Assembly (NCBI GenBank): GCA_028818995.1
Contig: JAPPMR010000228.1
Location: forward strand, 1 to 13,064
Source of the DNA: Candidatus Poribacteria bacterium
GTDB lineage: Bacteria; Poribacteria; WGA-4E; WGA-3G
DNA length: 13,064 nucleotides
Direction: 5' to 3'
The notes under the pieces were generated by a model. The model searched no databases, had not been told where the DNA came from, and worked only from the letters and a program-made list of their open reading frames with translations. Shown here piece after piece: positions 6,088 to 13,064 of the stretch (within the stretch, counting starts at the first letter, position 1; every line of letters begins with the position of its first letter). Made by a program: the position numbers and the translations under genes.

Positions 6088-6951
6088 ATGTCTAAACATC
6101 ATCTCTATTATGGGGATAACCTCACAATTCTTCAGGAGTGTATTCCTGATGAGAGTATCAACTTAATATACATTGACCCGCCCTTCAATACTGGAAAATA
6201 TCAGCTACGGACTGAAATACAGGTTGAACAGGACGATCAAGGCGATCGCGTAGGATTCCAAGGCAAGACATACAAAACTCACAAGGGGAAAACCAGACAC
6301 TACTCTGATAAGTTCAAAAGTGCAGATGCTTACCTCGCGTTTTTGCGTCTCCGTTTTGAAGAGGCATATCGGGTATTGCACCCTTATGGCAGCTTTTTTC
6401 TTCATATTGATTACCGAGAGGTGCATTACTGTAAAGTGATACTTGATGAGATATTTGGACGGGATTCTTTTGTAAATGAAATTATCTGGGCTTATGATTA
6501 TGGTGGCCGTTCTAAATCGCGATGGCCCGCCAAACACGATAACATCTTGTGGTACGCTAAAACGCCCAAACGTTATACCTTCAATTTTGAGGAGATGGAT
6601 CGGATTCCATATATGGCACCCGGTTTAGTTGGCAAAGAGAAGGCGGCGTTAGGCAAAACACCAACAGATGTTTGGTGGCATACAATTGTTACCACGAATG
6701 GAAGTGAAAAAACCGGTTATCCGACACAAAAGCCTCTTGGAATCCTTAATCGTATCGTGAAGGTGCATTCATCTCCAGGAGATTTACTTTTGGATTTTTT
6801 TGCTGGTAGCGGTTCATTCGGGGAAGCTGCTGCGTTGCATCACCGTTCCTCAATTTTGATTGATAACAATATTCCTGCTATCAGGAGTATCATGACCAGA
6901 TTGGCAATTTTTGGTGTTGAACTTGTCAATGCTGATTACGAAACATTGTAA
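6088..6951 (+). CDS. Solitary site-specific DNA methyltransferase, beta class (probably N6-adenine)
   Basis: Transfers a methyl group from S-adenosylmethionine to a base in a specific DNA sequence. Motif order is that of the beta class: the catalytic IDPPFNTG (D30-F33) comes first, a target-recognition stretch lies in the middle (about 130-205, including RWPAKHDNILWYAKT), then YPTQKPL (211-217) and the SAM-binding LLDFFAGSGS (D236-S243) near the end. DPPF favours N6-adenine over N4-cytosine, though this is not decisive. At 287 aa it is far shorter than Type III Mod subunits. No restriction subunit or helicase adjoins it, so it is likely an orphan modifying enzyme; a partner elsewhere cannot be excluded. 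The Shine-Dalgarno before the ATG is weak. A strong promoter inside an inverted repeat lies just upstream, diverging from the ruvX unit. Confidence 0.9.
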   Translation: MSKHHLYYGDNLTILQECIPDESINLIYIDPPFNTGKYQLRTEIQVEQDDQGDRVGFQGKTYKTHKGKTRHYSDKFKSADAYLAFLRLRFEEAYRVLHPYGSFFLHIDYREVHYCKVILDEIFGRDSFVNEIIWAYDYGGRSKSRWPAKHDNILWYAKTPKRYTFNFEEMDRIPYMAPGLVGKEKAALGKTPTDVWWHTIVTTNGSEKTGYPTQKPLGILNRIVKVHSSPGDLLLDFFAGSGSFGEAAALHHRSSILIDNNIPAIRSIMTRLAIFGVELVNADYETL

Positions 6952-7013
6952 AGAAATTTTGTCCAAATTGAGTTTTTAGTTTAGAGATAAATAAGTTAAC
7001 ATTTTCACCCGTG

Positions 7014-7037
7014 GTAGGCGAGGTTTCCTAACCTCGC
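7014..7037. repeat. GTAGG-headed palindromic intergenic element, copy 1
   Basis: GTAGG (7014-7018) runs into the perfect stem GCGAGGTT (7018-7025), loop TCCT, AACCTCGC (7030-7037). No T-run follows, so it is not a standard terminator, though the RNA stem could protect or end the methyltransferase message. Related GTAGG elements occur near 8692, 11016 and 12183. I infer a dispersed short palindromic repeat of the host genome. Confidence 0.6.
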
Positions 7038-7191
7038 TGACGTAGAGTGTCAAAGTAGTTCTAAAATCTACCATATACAAAAATCAAGGTGTTTTCCTAT
7101 CTTTTTAAAGCAAAAATGTCTCTATTAGAGTAAATAGTCAACATAAGTATCATAGGTAAATTTGAAATAAGAGGTGTCGGAGGCATAAACA

Positions 7192-7851
7192 ATGAAGAGA
7201 CTAAAGCAAATTTCAGAACAGATTAAAGAGAATATTGACCAATTTATAGCGGCAGCGGAAAACAACAAATCCCCTATTGAAAAAACTATCGTTGATATGA
7301 AAAAACGAATCGCGGAGGCGAAAGAACTTGTGGCTACAGCAATTGCCGAAGAACAAAGGCTCAGACAAGCATACCATGCAGCCGCAGAGTATACAGCACA
7401 AGGGCGTGAAAAAGTTGACGCTACTTTGCAGAAGGGGCAGACAAAAAGTGTAAAGGATGCACAACAGCATTTGCAACGCGCACATGATTTAGAACGACAG
7501 ATTCATGTCCAAGAAGCAGTCGTATCAGACTTAAAAACTGCTCTCTACGAATTTTATCAACAATTCCGAGATGCAGCGAAACGGGCGGAAACGCTATCTC
7601 AACGTCAAAAACAGGCGGAAACGCGTGCAGAATTCTATAAATTATTAGCTGAATTTGATCTGCCTGATGATAATAGCACATTTCAACAAGCAGAACAGAA
7701 GTTGAAAGAGACAGAAGCAAATGCAAAAATGTGGGAAGAACGAAACCGCCGCGCCGCAAGCCAAACGGAAACACATGAAGCGCATTCCGACCTTGATCAA
7801 GCTCTCGCAGCACTTAAAAGTGATATTCTTGGCAGTAGTCAAAATGATTGA
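7192..7851 (+). CDS. PspA/IM30-like coiled-coil protein
   Basis: A 219-aa, almost wholly alpha-helical, highly charged protein with no signal peptide or membrane segment. The layout matches the PspA/IM30 (ESCRT-III-like) family: an N-terminal helix about 1-25 (MKRLKQISEQIKENIDQFIA) that can sit on membranes, a short break with Pro28, then long coiled coils. These include DMKKRIAEAKELVATAIAEE near 35-54, close to the family pattern of the first long hairpin. The family supports membrane integrity by polymerising on stressed inner membrane. The start ATG has GGAGG 8 nt upstream. The last 8 bp overlap the start of the ABC ATPase gene, so the two are probably translationally coupled. Sequence similarity is by eye; a generic coiled-coil protein is the alternative. 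Confidence 0.7.
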   Translation: MKRLKQISEQIKENIDQFIAAAENNKSPIEKTIVDMKKRIAEAKELVATAIAEEQRLRQAYHAAAEYTAQGREKVDATLQKGQTKSVKDAQQHLQRAHDLERQIHVQEAVVSDLKTALYEFYQQFRDAAKRAETLSQRQKQAETRAEFYKLLAEFDLPDDNSTFQQAEQKLKETEANAKMWEERNRRAASQTETHEAHSDLDQALAALKSDILGSSQND

Positions 7852-8602
7852 GACATCAAATCTGACGAAATATTTTGGTAAATTGTGTGCTGTAGATTCA
7901 CTCATGCTGCATATAGACTCTGGCGAGATATTCGGCTTCCTCGGACCTAATGGGGCAGGTAAAACAACTACAATCAATATGCTCACAGGTTTACTGCGTC
8001 CTACATCTGGCACAGCCACACTTGGTGGGTACGATATACAAAAGCAGAGTTTACAGGCAAAATCGATTCTTGGTCTTATGCCAGATACACCTCAACTTTA
8101 CGAAGCGTTAAGCGGTAGGCAATTTGTGCGTATGATTGCTGATTTGTATGAGGTGCCGCCGCAACAAGCTGAAAATGAAATGGGGACACTGCTTGAACAA
8201 CTTGAACTTGCTGACGCTGCCGATGACCAGATTAAAGGGTACTCCTACGGCATGCAGAAGAAAATTCTGCTTATCTCTGTGCTTATACACCATCCGCAGA
8301 TCCTCTTCCTTGACGAACCTACAAGTGGATTAGATCCGAGAAGTGCACGCACTGTCAGGGAAATTTTGCGCGAACGATGTGAACAAGGCTGCACCGTCTT
8401 TATGTCGACACACATTCTTGAAATTGCAGAACGCATTTGCGACCGAGTCGGCATTATCAGTAAAGGTCAACTTATTGCTGTTGGCACGTTATCCGAATTA
8501 CAAGAAAAGAAACGAGAATTGCGGGCACAACCTACAGATATTGATCCACATCGGACAGAAACGTTGGAGGATATTTTTCTTGACCTTACTGCAGATGCTT
8601 AA
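7844..8602 (+). CDS. ABC transporter ATP-binding protein (ABC-2 / drug-export type)
   Basis: Cytoplasmic ATPase of an ABC exporter, 252 aa. It shows Walker A GPNGAGKTT (34-42), a signature region GYSYGMQKK (132-140) with the degenerate form usual in the multidrug and ABC-2 groups, Walker B ILFLDEPTSGLD (153-164) and the switch His in MSTH (190). Just after the Q-loop position it has PDTPQLYEALS, resembling the PEEPGLYE type of this group. An upstream extension of the frame to 7721 lies inside the preceding gene and is not used. The ATG at 7844 overlaps the preceding stop in the arrangement ATGATTGA. The partner permease begins 133 bp downstream. The short C-terminal tail after about residue 220 has no further domain. 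Confidence 0.93.
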   Translation: MIETSNLTKYFGKLCAVDSLMLHIDSGEIFGFLGPNGAGKTTTINMLTGLLRPTSGTATLGGYDIQKQSLQAKSILGLMPDTPQLYEALSGRQFVRMIADLYEVPPQQAENEMGTLLEQLELADAADDQIKGYSYGMQKKILLISVLIHHPQILFLDEPTSGLDPRSARTVREILRERCEQGCTVFMSTHILEIAERICDRVGIISKGQLIAVGTLSELQEKKRELRAQPTDIDPHRTETLEDIFLDLTADA

Positions 8603-8691
8603 AGGGTGAGTTCAATTCAAGTTCGTCCGCGTTTGGTAATGGTCGTTACTATCGCGCATACAAAGCCCTCCAACAAGAACCAATAGCAGTT

Positions 8692-8709
8692 GACGGGAAC
8701 CCGACCTAC
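8692..8709 (-). repeat. GTAGG-headed intergenic element, copy 2
   Basis: On the minus strand the sequence reads GTAGGTCGGGTTCCCGTC, containing the small palindrome CGGGTTCCCG. It lies in the 133-bp gap between the ABC ATPase and its permease. The rest of that gap has no gene I can support. The position inside a likely operon suggests insertion of a repeat rather than a true transcription boundary. Confidence 0.45.
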
Positions 8710-8735
8710 AGATGACTTATACTGGCGGAGTTTAG

Positions 8736-10373
8736 ATGTTAAGAAGTATTAAGATTCTACTCAAAGCGGATTGCCTTGGATGGCTGAACAGCTTTAAACA
8801 AGATAGACAAGCATGGCGTAAAAGTGTTTTAAAGGGTATCGGCTACCTCATTTTCATTGTTGCCTTATCGGTCTTGGGGTATTCCCTTTTCATGCACTTG
8901 CGGTCTACCGATGCCACGCCGCCGCTTCTTTTGAGTGTGATTAACGGCTTCATGGTGTTTGGAATTATAGTGGTCGCAAAAGAATTAATGGAGAGTTCGT
9001 TAAAAATATTGTATGAAGCGCCCGACAGTGCTTTGTTACACGCTGCGCCAATTAAACCGGTAGCAATCTTCGGATACAAGTTCATTCATATTACAGCCAC
9101 CCGATTTTTGAGTATACTCTGTTTTATGGGACCACCGTGGGTAGCATTTGGGATTATATTTGAACTGCCTTTGCTATTTTATGTTACGCTATTTCCTGTG
9201 TCTCTGTGTCTTCTGGTTATGATCGCGAGCTATGTTGCCATCAGCGTGATGGTGATAACCCGTTTTTTTTCATCTACGGGTCTTCTTGCCACACTAAAGG
9301 TTATCGGAACAGCGATAGGTGTCGCAGTCGGTTTTCTACTATCATTTTCGCTTTTTTCTGGGTCTGATGTAGTACCAATAAGACGTTTTTTTTTGGATTG
9401 GGCTTCCGAAAGAACTGCCAATGCATCTGCCGCGTGGTATCCGCACGTATGGGTCGGAAATTTTCTATTAAGTTGGGCAACTGAATCTACACTATGGTTT
9501 AGGCTGCGATGGATACTTAGTGGATTCGGAATAAGCCTTGCTTCAGTAGGATTAGCAATGCTCACAGCACAAGGAATATATCAAAGCGGATGGGAAAGAA
9601 TTCGCGAATTAAAAACTAAACGTAGACCTGCACGGAACAATAGTTACTCTACTGCCTCAAACCTAAGCAGCGTATTTGCTACACTCGGACGTGGTAAAAT
9701 ACAATCTATGATGTTGAAAGATTTTCTGATCTTCATCAGGCATAGTGGACGTGTGATTGCAATTATCATGCTTACGTTCTTTTTAATAGTTCATATCGGG
9801 GTATTATTTGCGGATGGAAGCGGTGCAAGTGAAAACGCAGCTGAAATACTTACTGTTCAGGTGTTACTTTATAGTTTGCTTATCACCTTCGGTATCAGCT
9901 GCAATGGACTTCGAGATGAGGCGAAAACATGGTGGATGCTGAAATCTGCTCCTGTCACACCGAGATTGATATTTACCAGCAAATTTCTGACTACTCTGCT
10001 GTGTGCGTTGATTTATGCAGAATTTTGGTCACTGATTGCTGTTTATCTGCTCCGAATTCCGACAGAGAATTGGGGATTGGTACTACTTACACCGATTATC
10101 ACACTTCCTGTTGGATGTGCATTGAATACGATGATCGGTACATTGCCGTGGATGGCAGAACTTCTACATCAACCGAAACCGATTTTAAGAGTCTTAACCT
10201 TCACCGTAACACTCATTATTGATGTGGTTTTTGTAATTATCCCGATAATAGCTTGGCATGCAAAACATCTTGTGTTATTTTTCGTAATGCTGATTCTACT
10301 CACAGGTGTGTTCGTTATGTCTTATAGGTACGGAATAAATAATCTCCGTAAGCTGTTAGTTGCACAAGTGTAA
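8736..10373 (+). CDS. ABC-2-like exporter permease, about 12 membrane segments
   Basis: Inner-membrane partner of the preceding ATPase. The 545-aa protein has a basic cytoplasmic N-terminus and hydrophobic segments near 33-53, 66-82, 120-141, 147-175, 186-207, 258-279, 338-358, 370-388, 416-439, 447-466, 486-507 and 511-530. A basic cytoplasmic loop (about 285-335, with RELKTKRRPAR) splits it in two. Both halves carry a similar segment after their second membrane span: LLHAAPIKPVAIFGYKF (100-116) and MLKSAPVTPRLIFTSKF (401-417). This indicates an internally duplicated permease, twice the size of a usual ABC-2 subunit, so one chain might form the whole channel. The ATG is preceded by GGCGGAG. 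Substrate unknown; the PspA-like neighbour suggests a membrane-related role. Confidence 0.85.
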   Translation: MLRSIKILLKADCLGWLNSFKQDRQAWRKSVLKGIGYLIFIVALSVLGYSLFMHLRSTDATPPLLLSVINGFMVFGIIVVAKELMESSLKILYEAPDSALLHAAPIKPVAIFGYKFIHITATRFLSILCFMGPPWVAFGIIFELPLLFYVTLFPVSLCLLVMIASYVAISVMVITRFFSSTGLLATLKVIGTAIGVAVGFLLSFSLFSGSDVVPIRRFFLDWASERTANASAAWYPHVWVGNFLLSWATESTLWFRLRWILSGFGISLASVGLAMLTAQGIYQSGWERIRELKTKRRPARNNSYSTASNLSSVFATLGRGKIQSMMLKDFLIFIRHSGRVIAIIMLTFFLIVHIGVLFADGSGASENAAEILTVQVLLYSLLITFGISCNGLRDEAKTWWMLKSAPVTPRLIFTSKFLTTLLCALIYAEFWSLIAVYLLRIPTENWGLVLLTPIITLPVGCALNTMIGTLPWMAELLHQPKPILRVLTFTVTLIIDVVFVIIPIIAWHAKHLVLFFVMLILLTGVFVMSYRYGINNLRKLLVAQV

Positions 10374-10382
10374 AATCTATAG

Positions 10383-10419
10383 CACTTGCTATCACGGTTT
10401 CTAACTTTATCAGCAAGTG
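10383..10419. repeat. Inverted repeat between the permease and the hexapeptide protein gene
   Basis: CACTTGCT (10383-10390) and AGCAAGTG (10412-10419) are perfect 8-bp arms around 21 nt. They end 18 nt before the chosen start at 10438. It could be a weak terminator for the permease transcript, a leader hairpin or an operator. No T-run follows. Confidence 0.45.
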
Positions 10420-10437
10420 TGCATGAAAGAAGGAAAT

Positions 10438-10953
10438 ATGTTAATAGAATACGAAGGCATTAAACCGAATGTACATTCCTCTGTCTTCGTTGCCCCTGGG
10501 GCAATGATAATTGGAGACGTATCAATCGGTGAAGAATCAAGTGTTTGGTTCAACTGTGTGTTACGGGGTGACTTAGAGCCGATTCGTATCGGATGCCGCA
10601 CCAATATTCAAGATGGCACGGTAATACACATGGACAAAGAGATTCCATGTCTTATCGGTGATGATGTTACTATCGGACACGGTGCTATTCTTCACAGCTG
10701 CGCTATCGACAACGAAGCGTTAATTGGAATGGGGGGCATTCTCCTGACAGGTTGCCAAATTGGTGAACGTGCAATCGTTGCTGCGGGAACACTTGTGCGG
10801 GAAGGACAGGAAATTCCGCCTGGGACAGTTGCAATGGGAGTGCCGGCAAAAGTTCGACGGGAGGCTACCGAAGCCGAATTGGAACGTGTCCGACACGGTA
10901 AAGATGACTATGTTTTACGCGGCAAATTAATGCAAGAAAGTTTAAAAACATAG
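10438..10953 (+). CDS. Gamma-carbonic-anhydrase-like hexapeptide protein (YrdA/PaaY type)
   Basis: A 171-aa left-handed beta-helix protein. Family marks are VFVAPGAMIIGDV at 17-29, FNCVLRGDLEPIRIG (R43, D45), TNIQDGTVIHMD, and the three expected metal-binding histidines H64, H81 and H86 in the second and third blocks (IGHGAILHSC). VAMGVPAKVRR at 131-141 closes the helix, followed by a C-terminal helix. The metal site looks complete, so carbonic anhydrase or a related hydrolase activity is possible. Many such proteins lack measurable activity, and an acyltransferase role cannot be ruled out. I chose ATG 10438 because GAAGGA lies just upstream, although the 3-nt gap is short; an ATG at 10423 would add five residues. 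It lies 64 bp after the permease. Confidence 0.88.
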   Translation: MLIEYEGIKPNVHSSVFVAPGAMIIGDVSIGEESSVWFNCVLRGDLEPIRIGCRTNIQDGTVIHMDKEIPCLIGDDVTIGHGAILHSCAIDNEALIGMGGILLTGCQIGERAIVAAGTLVREGQEIPPGTVAMGVPAKVRREATEAELERVRHGKDDYVLRGKLMQESLKT

Positions 10954-11015
10954 TTTAAAACAGTGTCCGTATAATCTACTTATAGTGTTACCTCTACCAA
11001 AATTTGTGATAGAGA

Positions 11016-11041
11016 GGTCGCAAGTTTGAGCTCGCTCCTAC
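11016..11041 (-). repeat. GTAGG-headed intergenic element, copy 3
   Basis: On the minus strand this reads GTAGGAGCGAGCTC, continuing to TTGCGACC. It lies between the hexapeptide protein gene and the oxidoreductase gene. It shares the GTAGG head and a G+C-rich core with the other three elements, but its own palindrome is weak (GAGCTC). Confidence 0.45.
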
Positions 11042-11116
11042 AAGAAGAGTTTGATGCAAACATAACATTTACAATTTGAAAGAAAATAAAACAATAGTTT
11101 TTGATAAGGAGAAGTT

Positions 11117-12157
11117 ATGGCAAAACACACATGTTTGATGATTGGTGGCAGCGGTATGGCTGGGGGTTGGATTCACAACTTCAGAAATAATTTCAGCGAC
11201 CGTGTTGAGATTGTTGGTATAGCAGATGTAAAGGAAGATGTCCTTAAGAATCAAGGTGAGGCGTTAGGGCTGAGTTCTTCACAACTTTTCACAGATTTCA
11301 ATGAAGCGTGTGCATCGGTCAAGGCAGATTTTTGCGGTGTGGCGACCCCACCGAAATTCCACAGTCCTGCAGCAGTTGCAGCGATGGAAAATGGCATGCC
11401 TGTCATCTGCGAAAAACCGATTGCGGATACTTTAGACGCAGCAAAATCGATGGTGCGCACATCACAGAAAACGGGATTGCCGTGTGCAATTATCCAAAAC
11501 TATCGTTATGCAAATAATAAACAGGAACTGGTACGTATCCGCGAGGAAGGTAGGTTAGGACGACTACAACACATTGTTGGCAGATACGCGTGTGATTATC
11601 GTCGATATCTCTCATGGGGTGTAGATTGGCGGCACGATATGGATTTTAGCCTACTTTTTGAGGCATCTGTGCATCATCTTGATATGCTCCGGTTCCTCTC
11701 TGGCGGCGATTGTGAAACCTTGGTCGGATTTGGTTGGAATCCCGAATGGTCGAGTTTTAAGCATTTTTCCAGCGGATACTATTTGATGCGGATGGATAAC
11801 GGTGTTCATACCTCTTACGAAGGAAACAGTTCCGCAGCAGGTATCATCAATTGTTGGAATGGAGAACATTACCGCGCTGAATTTGAGGAGGGAGCAGTCG
11901 AAATTGCAGGTGGAAATCAGATGACGATTCATCGTGTTAGCGGTGAGAAAGAGGTCTACGAGGCTCCCGGTATCCCGTATTATGCACATCAACATCTGTT
12001 TGATGAGTTTCTGAATTGGCTTGAAGGTGGTAAACCGTCTGATACACGGATTGAAGACAATATCAAAAGTTTTGTTCTCGTTATCGCGGCGATGGAAACA
12101 ACAGTGGATGGTCAACCCAAGCATATCGCGGATTTCCTAAGTGATTTGGATCTCTAA
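11117..12157 (+). CDS. Gfo/Idh/MocA family NAD(P)-dependent oxidoreductase
   Basis: A 346-aa predicted sugar or polyol dehydrogenase. The N-terminal Rossmann fold starts at once, with the dinucleotide loop MIGGSGMAG (8-16; the family usually has GxGxxG) and the end of the second strand at IVGIADVKED (32-41). The family motif EKPIADT (99-105) carries the expected Lys K100. From about 125 follows the alpha/beta substrate domain. HHLDMLRFLSGG fits the family pattern in which a conserved His follows a GxxxDxxxH-like stretch. There is no signal peptide, so it should be cytoplasmic. The substrate cannot be told. The ATG has AAGGAG upstream at good spacing. Its 163-bp upstream gap suggests its own transcript, but I could not find a convincing promoter. 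Confidence 0.92.
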   Translation: MAKHTCLMIGGSGMAGGWIHNFRNNFSDRVEIVGIADVKEDVLKNQGEALGLSSSQLFTDFNEACASVKADFCGVATPPKFHSPAAVAAMENGMPVICEKPIADTLDAAKSMVRTSQKTGLPCAIIQNYRYANNKQELVRIREEGRLGRLQHIVGRYACDYRRYLSWGVDWRHDMDFSLLFEASVHHLDMLRFLSGGDCETLVGFGWNPEWSSFKHFSSGYYLMRMDNGVHTSYEGNSSAAGIINCWNGEHYRAEFEEGAVEIAGGNQMTIHRVSGEKEVYEAPGIPYYAHQHLFDEFLNWLEGGKPSDTRIEDNIKSFVLVIAAMETTVDGQPKHIADFLSDLDL

Positions 12158-12168
12158 TACCACATTAA

Positions 12169-12199
12169 CGAGATTCGTCTCGGTAGGTGGGTTAGGAAA
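12169..12199 (+). repeat. TTCG-loop hairpin plus GTAGG-headed element, copy 4
   Basis: Twelve bases after the oxidoreductase stop, CGAGA (12169-12173), loop TTCG, TCTCG (12178-12182) form a small stable hairpin. It runs straight into GTAGG (12183-12187) and GGTTAGGAAA (12190-12199). That 10-mer also occurs on the minus strand at 7024-7033 in copy 1. The hairpin may end the transcript, but no T-run follows. Confidence 0.45.
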
Positions 12200-12423
12200 T
12201 CGCTCTTGAAAGGATAAACAGGACGAATCAGATTAATATGATATGAGTTATTTTGATGAGGATACACGTGGACGAAACATTAGTCAATCGAAAATCTTAT
12301 GATTTTTATAGACACCTTGCCAAATATGTTATCATATATGCGATTAGTTTTAATGTAGCGCGGTTTAGAGGGAATGTCAGTTTTTGCATCATTATTTAGT
12401 TAAAACTCTCAGGAGGACAATGT

Positions 12424-13064
12424 ATGAAACATTTCAAAAAAACGAAATATATTTTCAGTATTCTGCTGGTAGGATGCCTATTCTTCAGCGCCACGCCTGT
12501 AAATCAAGGATTTATGCCCAAGTCACCGCTAGATGGACTCAAACTACTAATCCTTAAAATTGACAAACCGCAATGGAAAATAGGTTACCGTTACGGAGTA
12601 GAGTGTAAACCTGATGATCGACAAAATGGCAAAGCATTAACGGACGCTATTTCAAACTCATTGAGGACATGGCTCAAGCCATTAAAAGAGCTACACCCAG
12701 AACGTTTCTTCACAGACAAGTTTGTTTATGAACTACACGCCGACTTTAATCCAAACCAACCTGAAGACCTTGAGGGGTTGCGAGCGATAGATCTCCGAGT
12801 GACCTTTCAATGTCGCCAAGGACGATCAAGTGCTATAGTAAGCCCGCTCTTTTCACCTGGTGTATTTATACTCCAAGGAACAGAAGTAACGTTCGGTTTG
12901 AATTATATCTTAACTCATGAGTTAGGACATACATTTGGTTTGGCTGATACTTATGCTCGTCCAGGAATCATGCGCAGTCGAGGCGGATTGGAGATGACAG
13001 CAGGCAAACAGCCATCTTCAATAATGGCAACGACACATATAGTTGATAATGGTCAGATAACACC
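12424..13064 (+). CDS. Secreted metzincin-like zinc metalloprotease, 3' end outside the window
   Basis: The open frame runs 213 codons to the window edge without a stop. The ATG has GGAGG 7 nt upstream. The N-terminus is a signal peptide: basic KHFKKTK, hydrophobic 9-22, and LVGC (15-18), which reads as a lipobox with C18; cleavage by signal peptidase I near FSATP is the alternative. The active site is HELGHTFGLAD: H165, E166, H169, G172 and D175, a HExxHxxGxxD form in which Asp replaces the third His ligand of classic metzincins. SSIMAT near 201 fits the Met-turn. C61 and C130 could form a disulfide. The first 160 residues match no domain I recognise. Function: likely an extracytoplasmic endopeptidase; the substrate and any C-terminal domain cannot be judged. 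Confidence 0.75.
   Translation, partial: MKHFKKTKYIFSILLVGCLFFSATPVNQGFMPKSPLDGLKLLILKIDKPQWKIGYRYGVECKPDDRQNGKALTDAISNSLRTWLKPLKELHPERFFTDKFVYELHADFNPNQPEDLEGLRAIDLRVTFQCRQGRSSAIVSPLFSPGVFILQGTEVTFGLNYILTHELGHTFGLADTYARPGIMRSRGGLEMTAGKQPSSIMATTHIVDNGQIT

Noticed and set aside
7721..7843. Upstream extension of the ABC ATPase frame by 41 residues
   Set aside because: It lies wholly within the PspA-like gene, and the ABC domain begins directly at the ATG at 7844.
8606..8686. Tiny frame of about 26 codons from a GTG between ATPase and permease
   Set aside because: Too short, no recognisable sequence, and the gap also holds a repeat-like element.
9929..10222. Longer alternate-frame readings inside the permease and other genes
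   Set aside because: They overlap well-supported genes and give low-complexity or unrecognisable proteins; shadow frames.
10947..10975. TATAAT at 10970-10975 as a promoter for the oxidoreductase
   Set aside because: No acceptable -35 box at 16-18 nt, and the leader would be about 135 nt; could be chance in A+T-rich DNA.
12291..12306. AAAATC-TTAT-GATTTT hairpin upstream of the metalloprotease
   Set aside because: Only A+T pairs apart from one, weakly stable; the size is expected by chance in this composition.

Overview
The window comes from a Gram-negative bacterium of moderate G+C. LpxA and an LpxC-FabZ fusion show that it makes lipid A and so has an outer membrane. No marker gene fixes the taxonomy. 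A Uma2 nuclease with a coiled-coil tail, a Gfo/Idh/MocA oxidoreductase, and many short intergenic elements beginning GTAGG fit, in my judgement, a Candidatus Poribacteria-like metagenomic genome. That assignment is an inference.

Left part (1-2021), accessory. After about 265 bases with no supportable gene comes a non-coding 494-bp MITE-like element (266-759). It has 13-bp terminal inverted repeats, a 5-bp TACCC target duplication and strong internal palindromes. Next, on the minus strand, are a Uma2-family nuclease whose tail carries a 42-bp tandem repeat, a solo copy of the element's terminal repeat, and an antitoxin-like gene broken by a single -1 frameshift.

Middle (2048-5880), minus strand, core. 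Read in the direction of transcription the order is ruvX, mltG, lpxC-fabZ (fused), lpxA, probably one transcription unit started from a good sigma70-type promoter at 5935-5963. It combines a RuvX-type nuclease-fold protein, a peptidoglycan chain terminator and two steps of lipid A synthesis.

Divergent gap (5881-6087). Two promoters lie back to back. The one for the rightward gene is built into a 10-bp-arm inverted repeat that covers both the -35 and -10 boxes, suggesting an operator.

Right part (6088-13064), plus strand. A solitary beta-class DNA methyltransferase is followed by a three-gene module: a PspA/IM30-like coiled-coil protein overlapping by 8 bp an ABC ATPase, then a large ABC-2-like permease with signs of internal duplication. 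This looks like a membrane-maintenance or export system. Then come a gamma-carbonic-anhydrase-like hexapeptide protein, a Gfo/Idh/MocA oxidoreductase, and the first 213 codons of a secreted metzincin-like zinc metalloprotease that runs off the window. Four intergenic gaps in this half each hold a short GTAGG-headed element.

No rRNA, tRNA, CRISPR array or complete transposase gene was seen.
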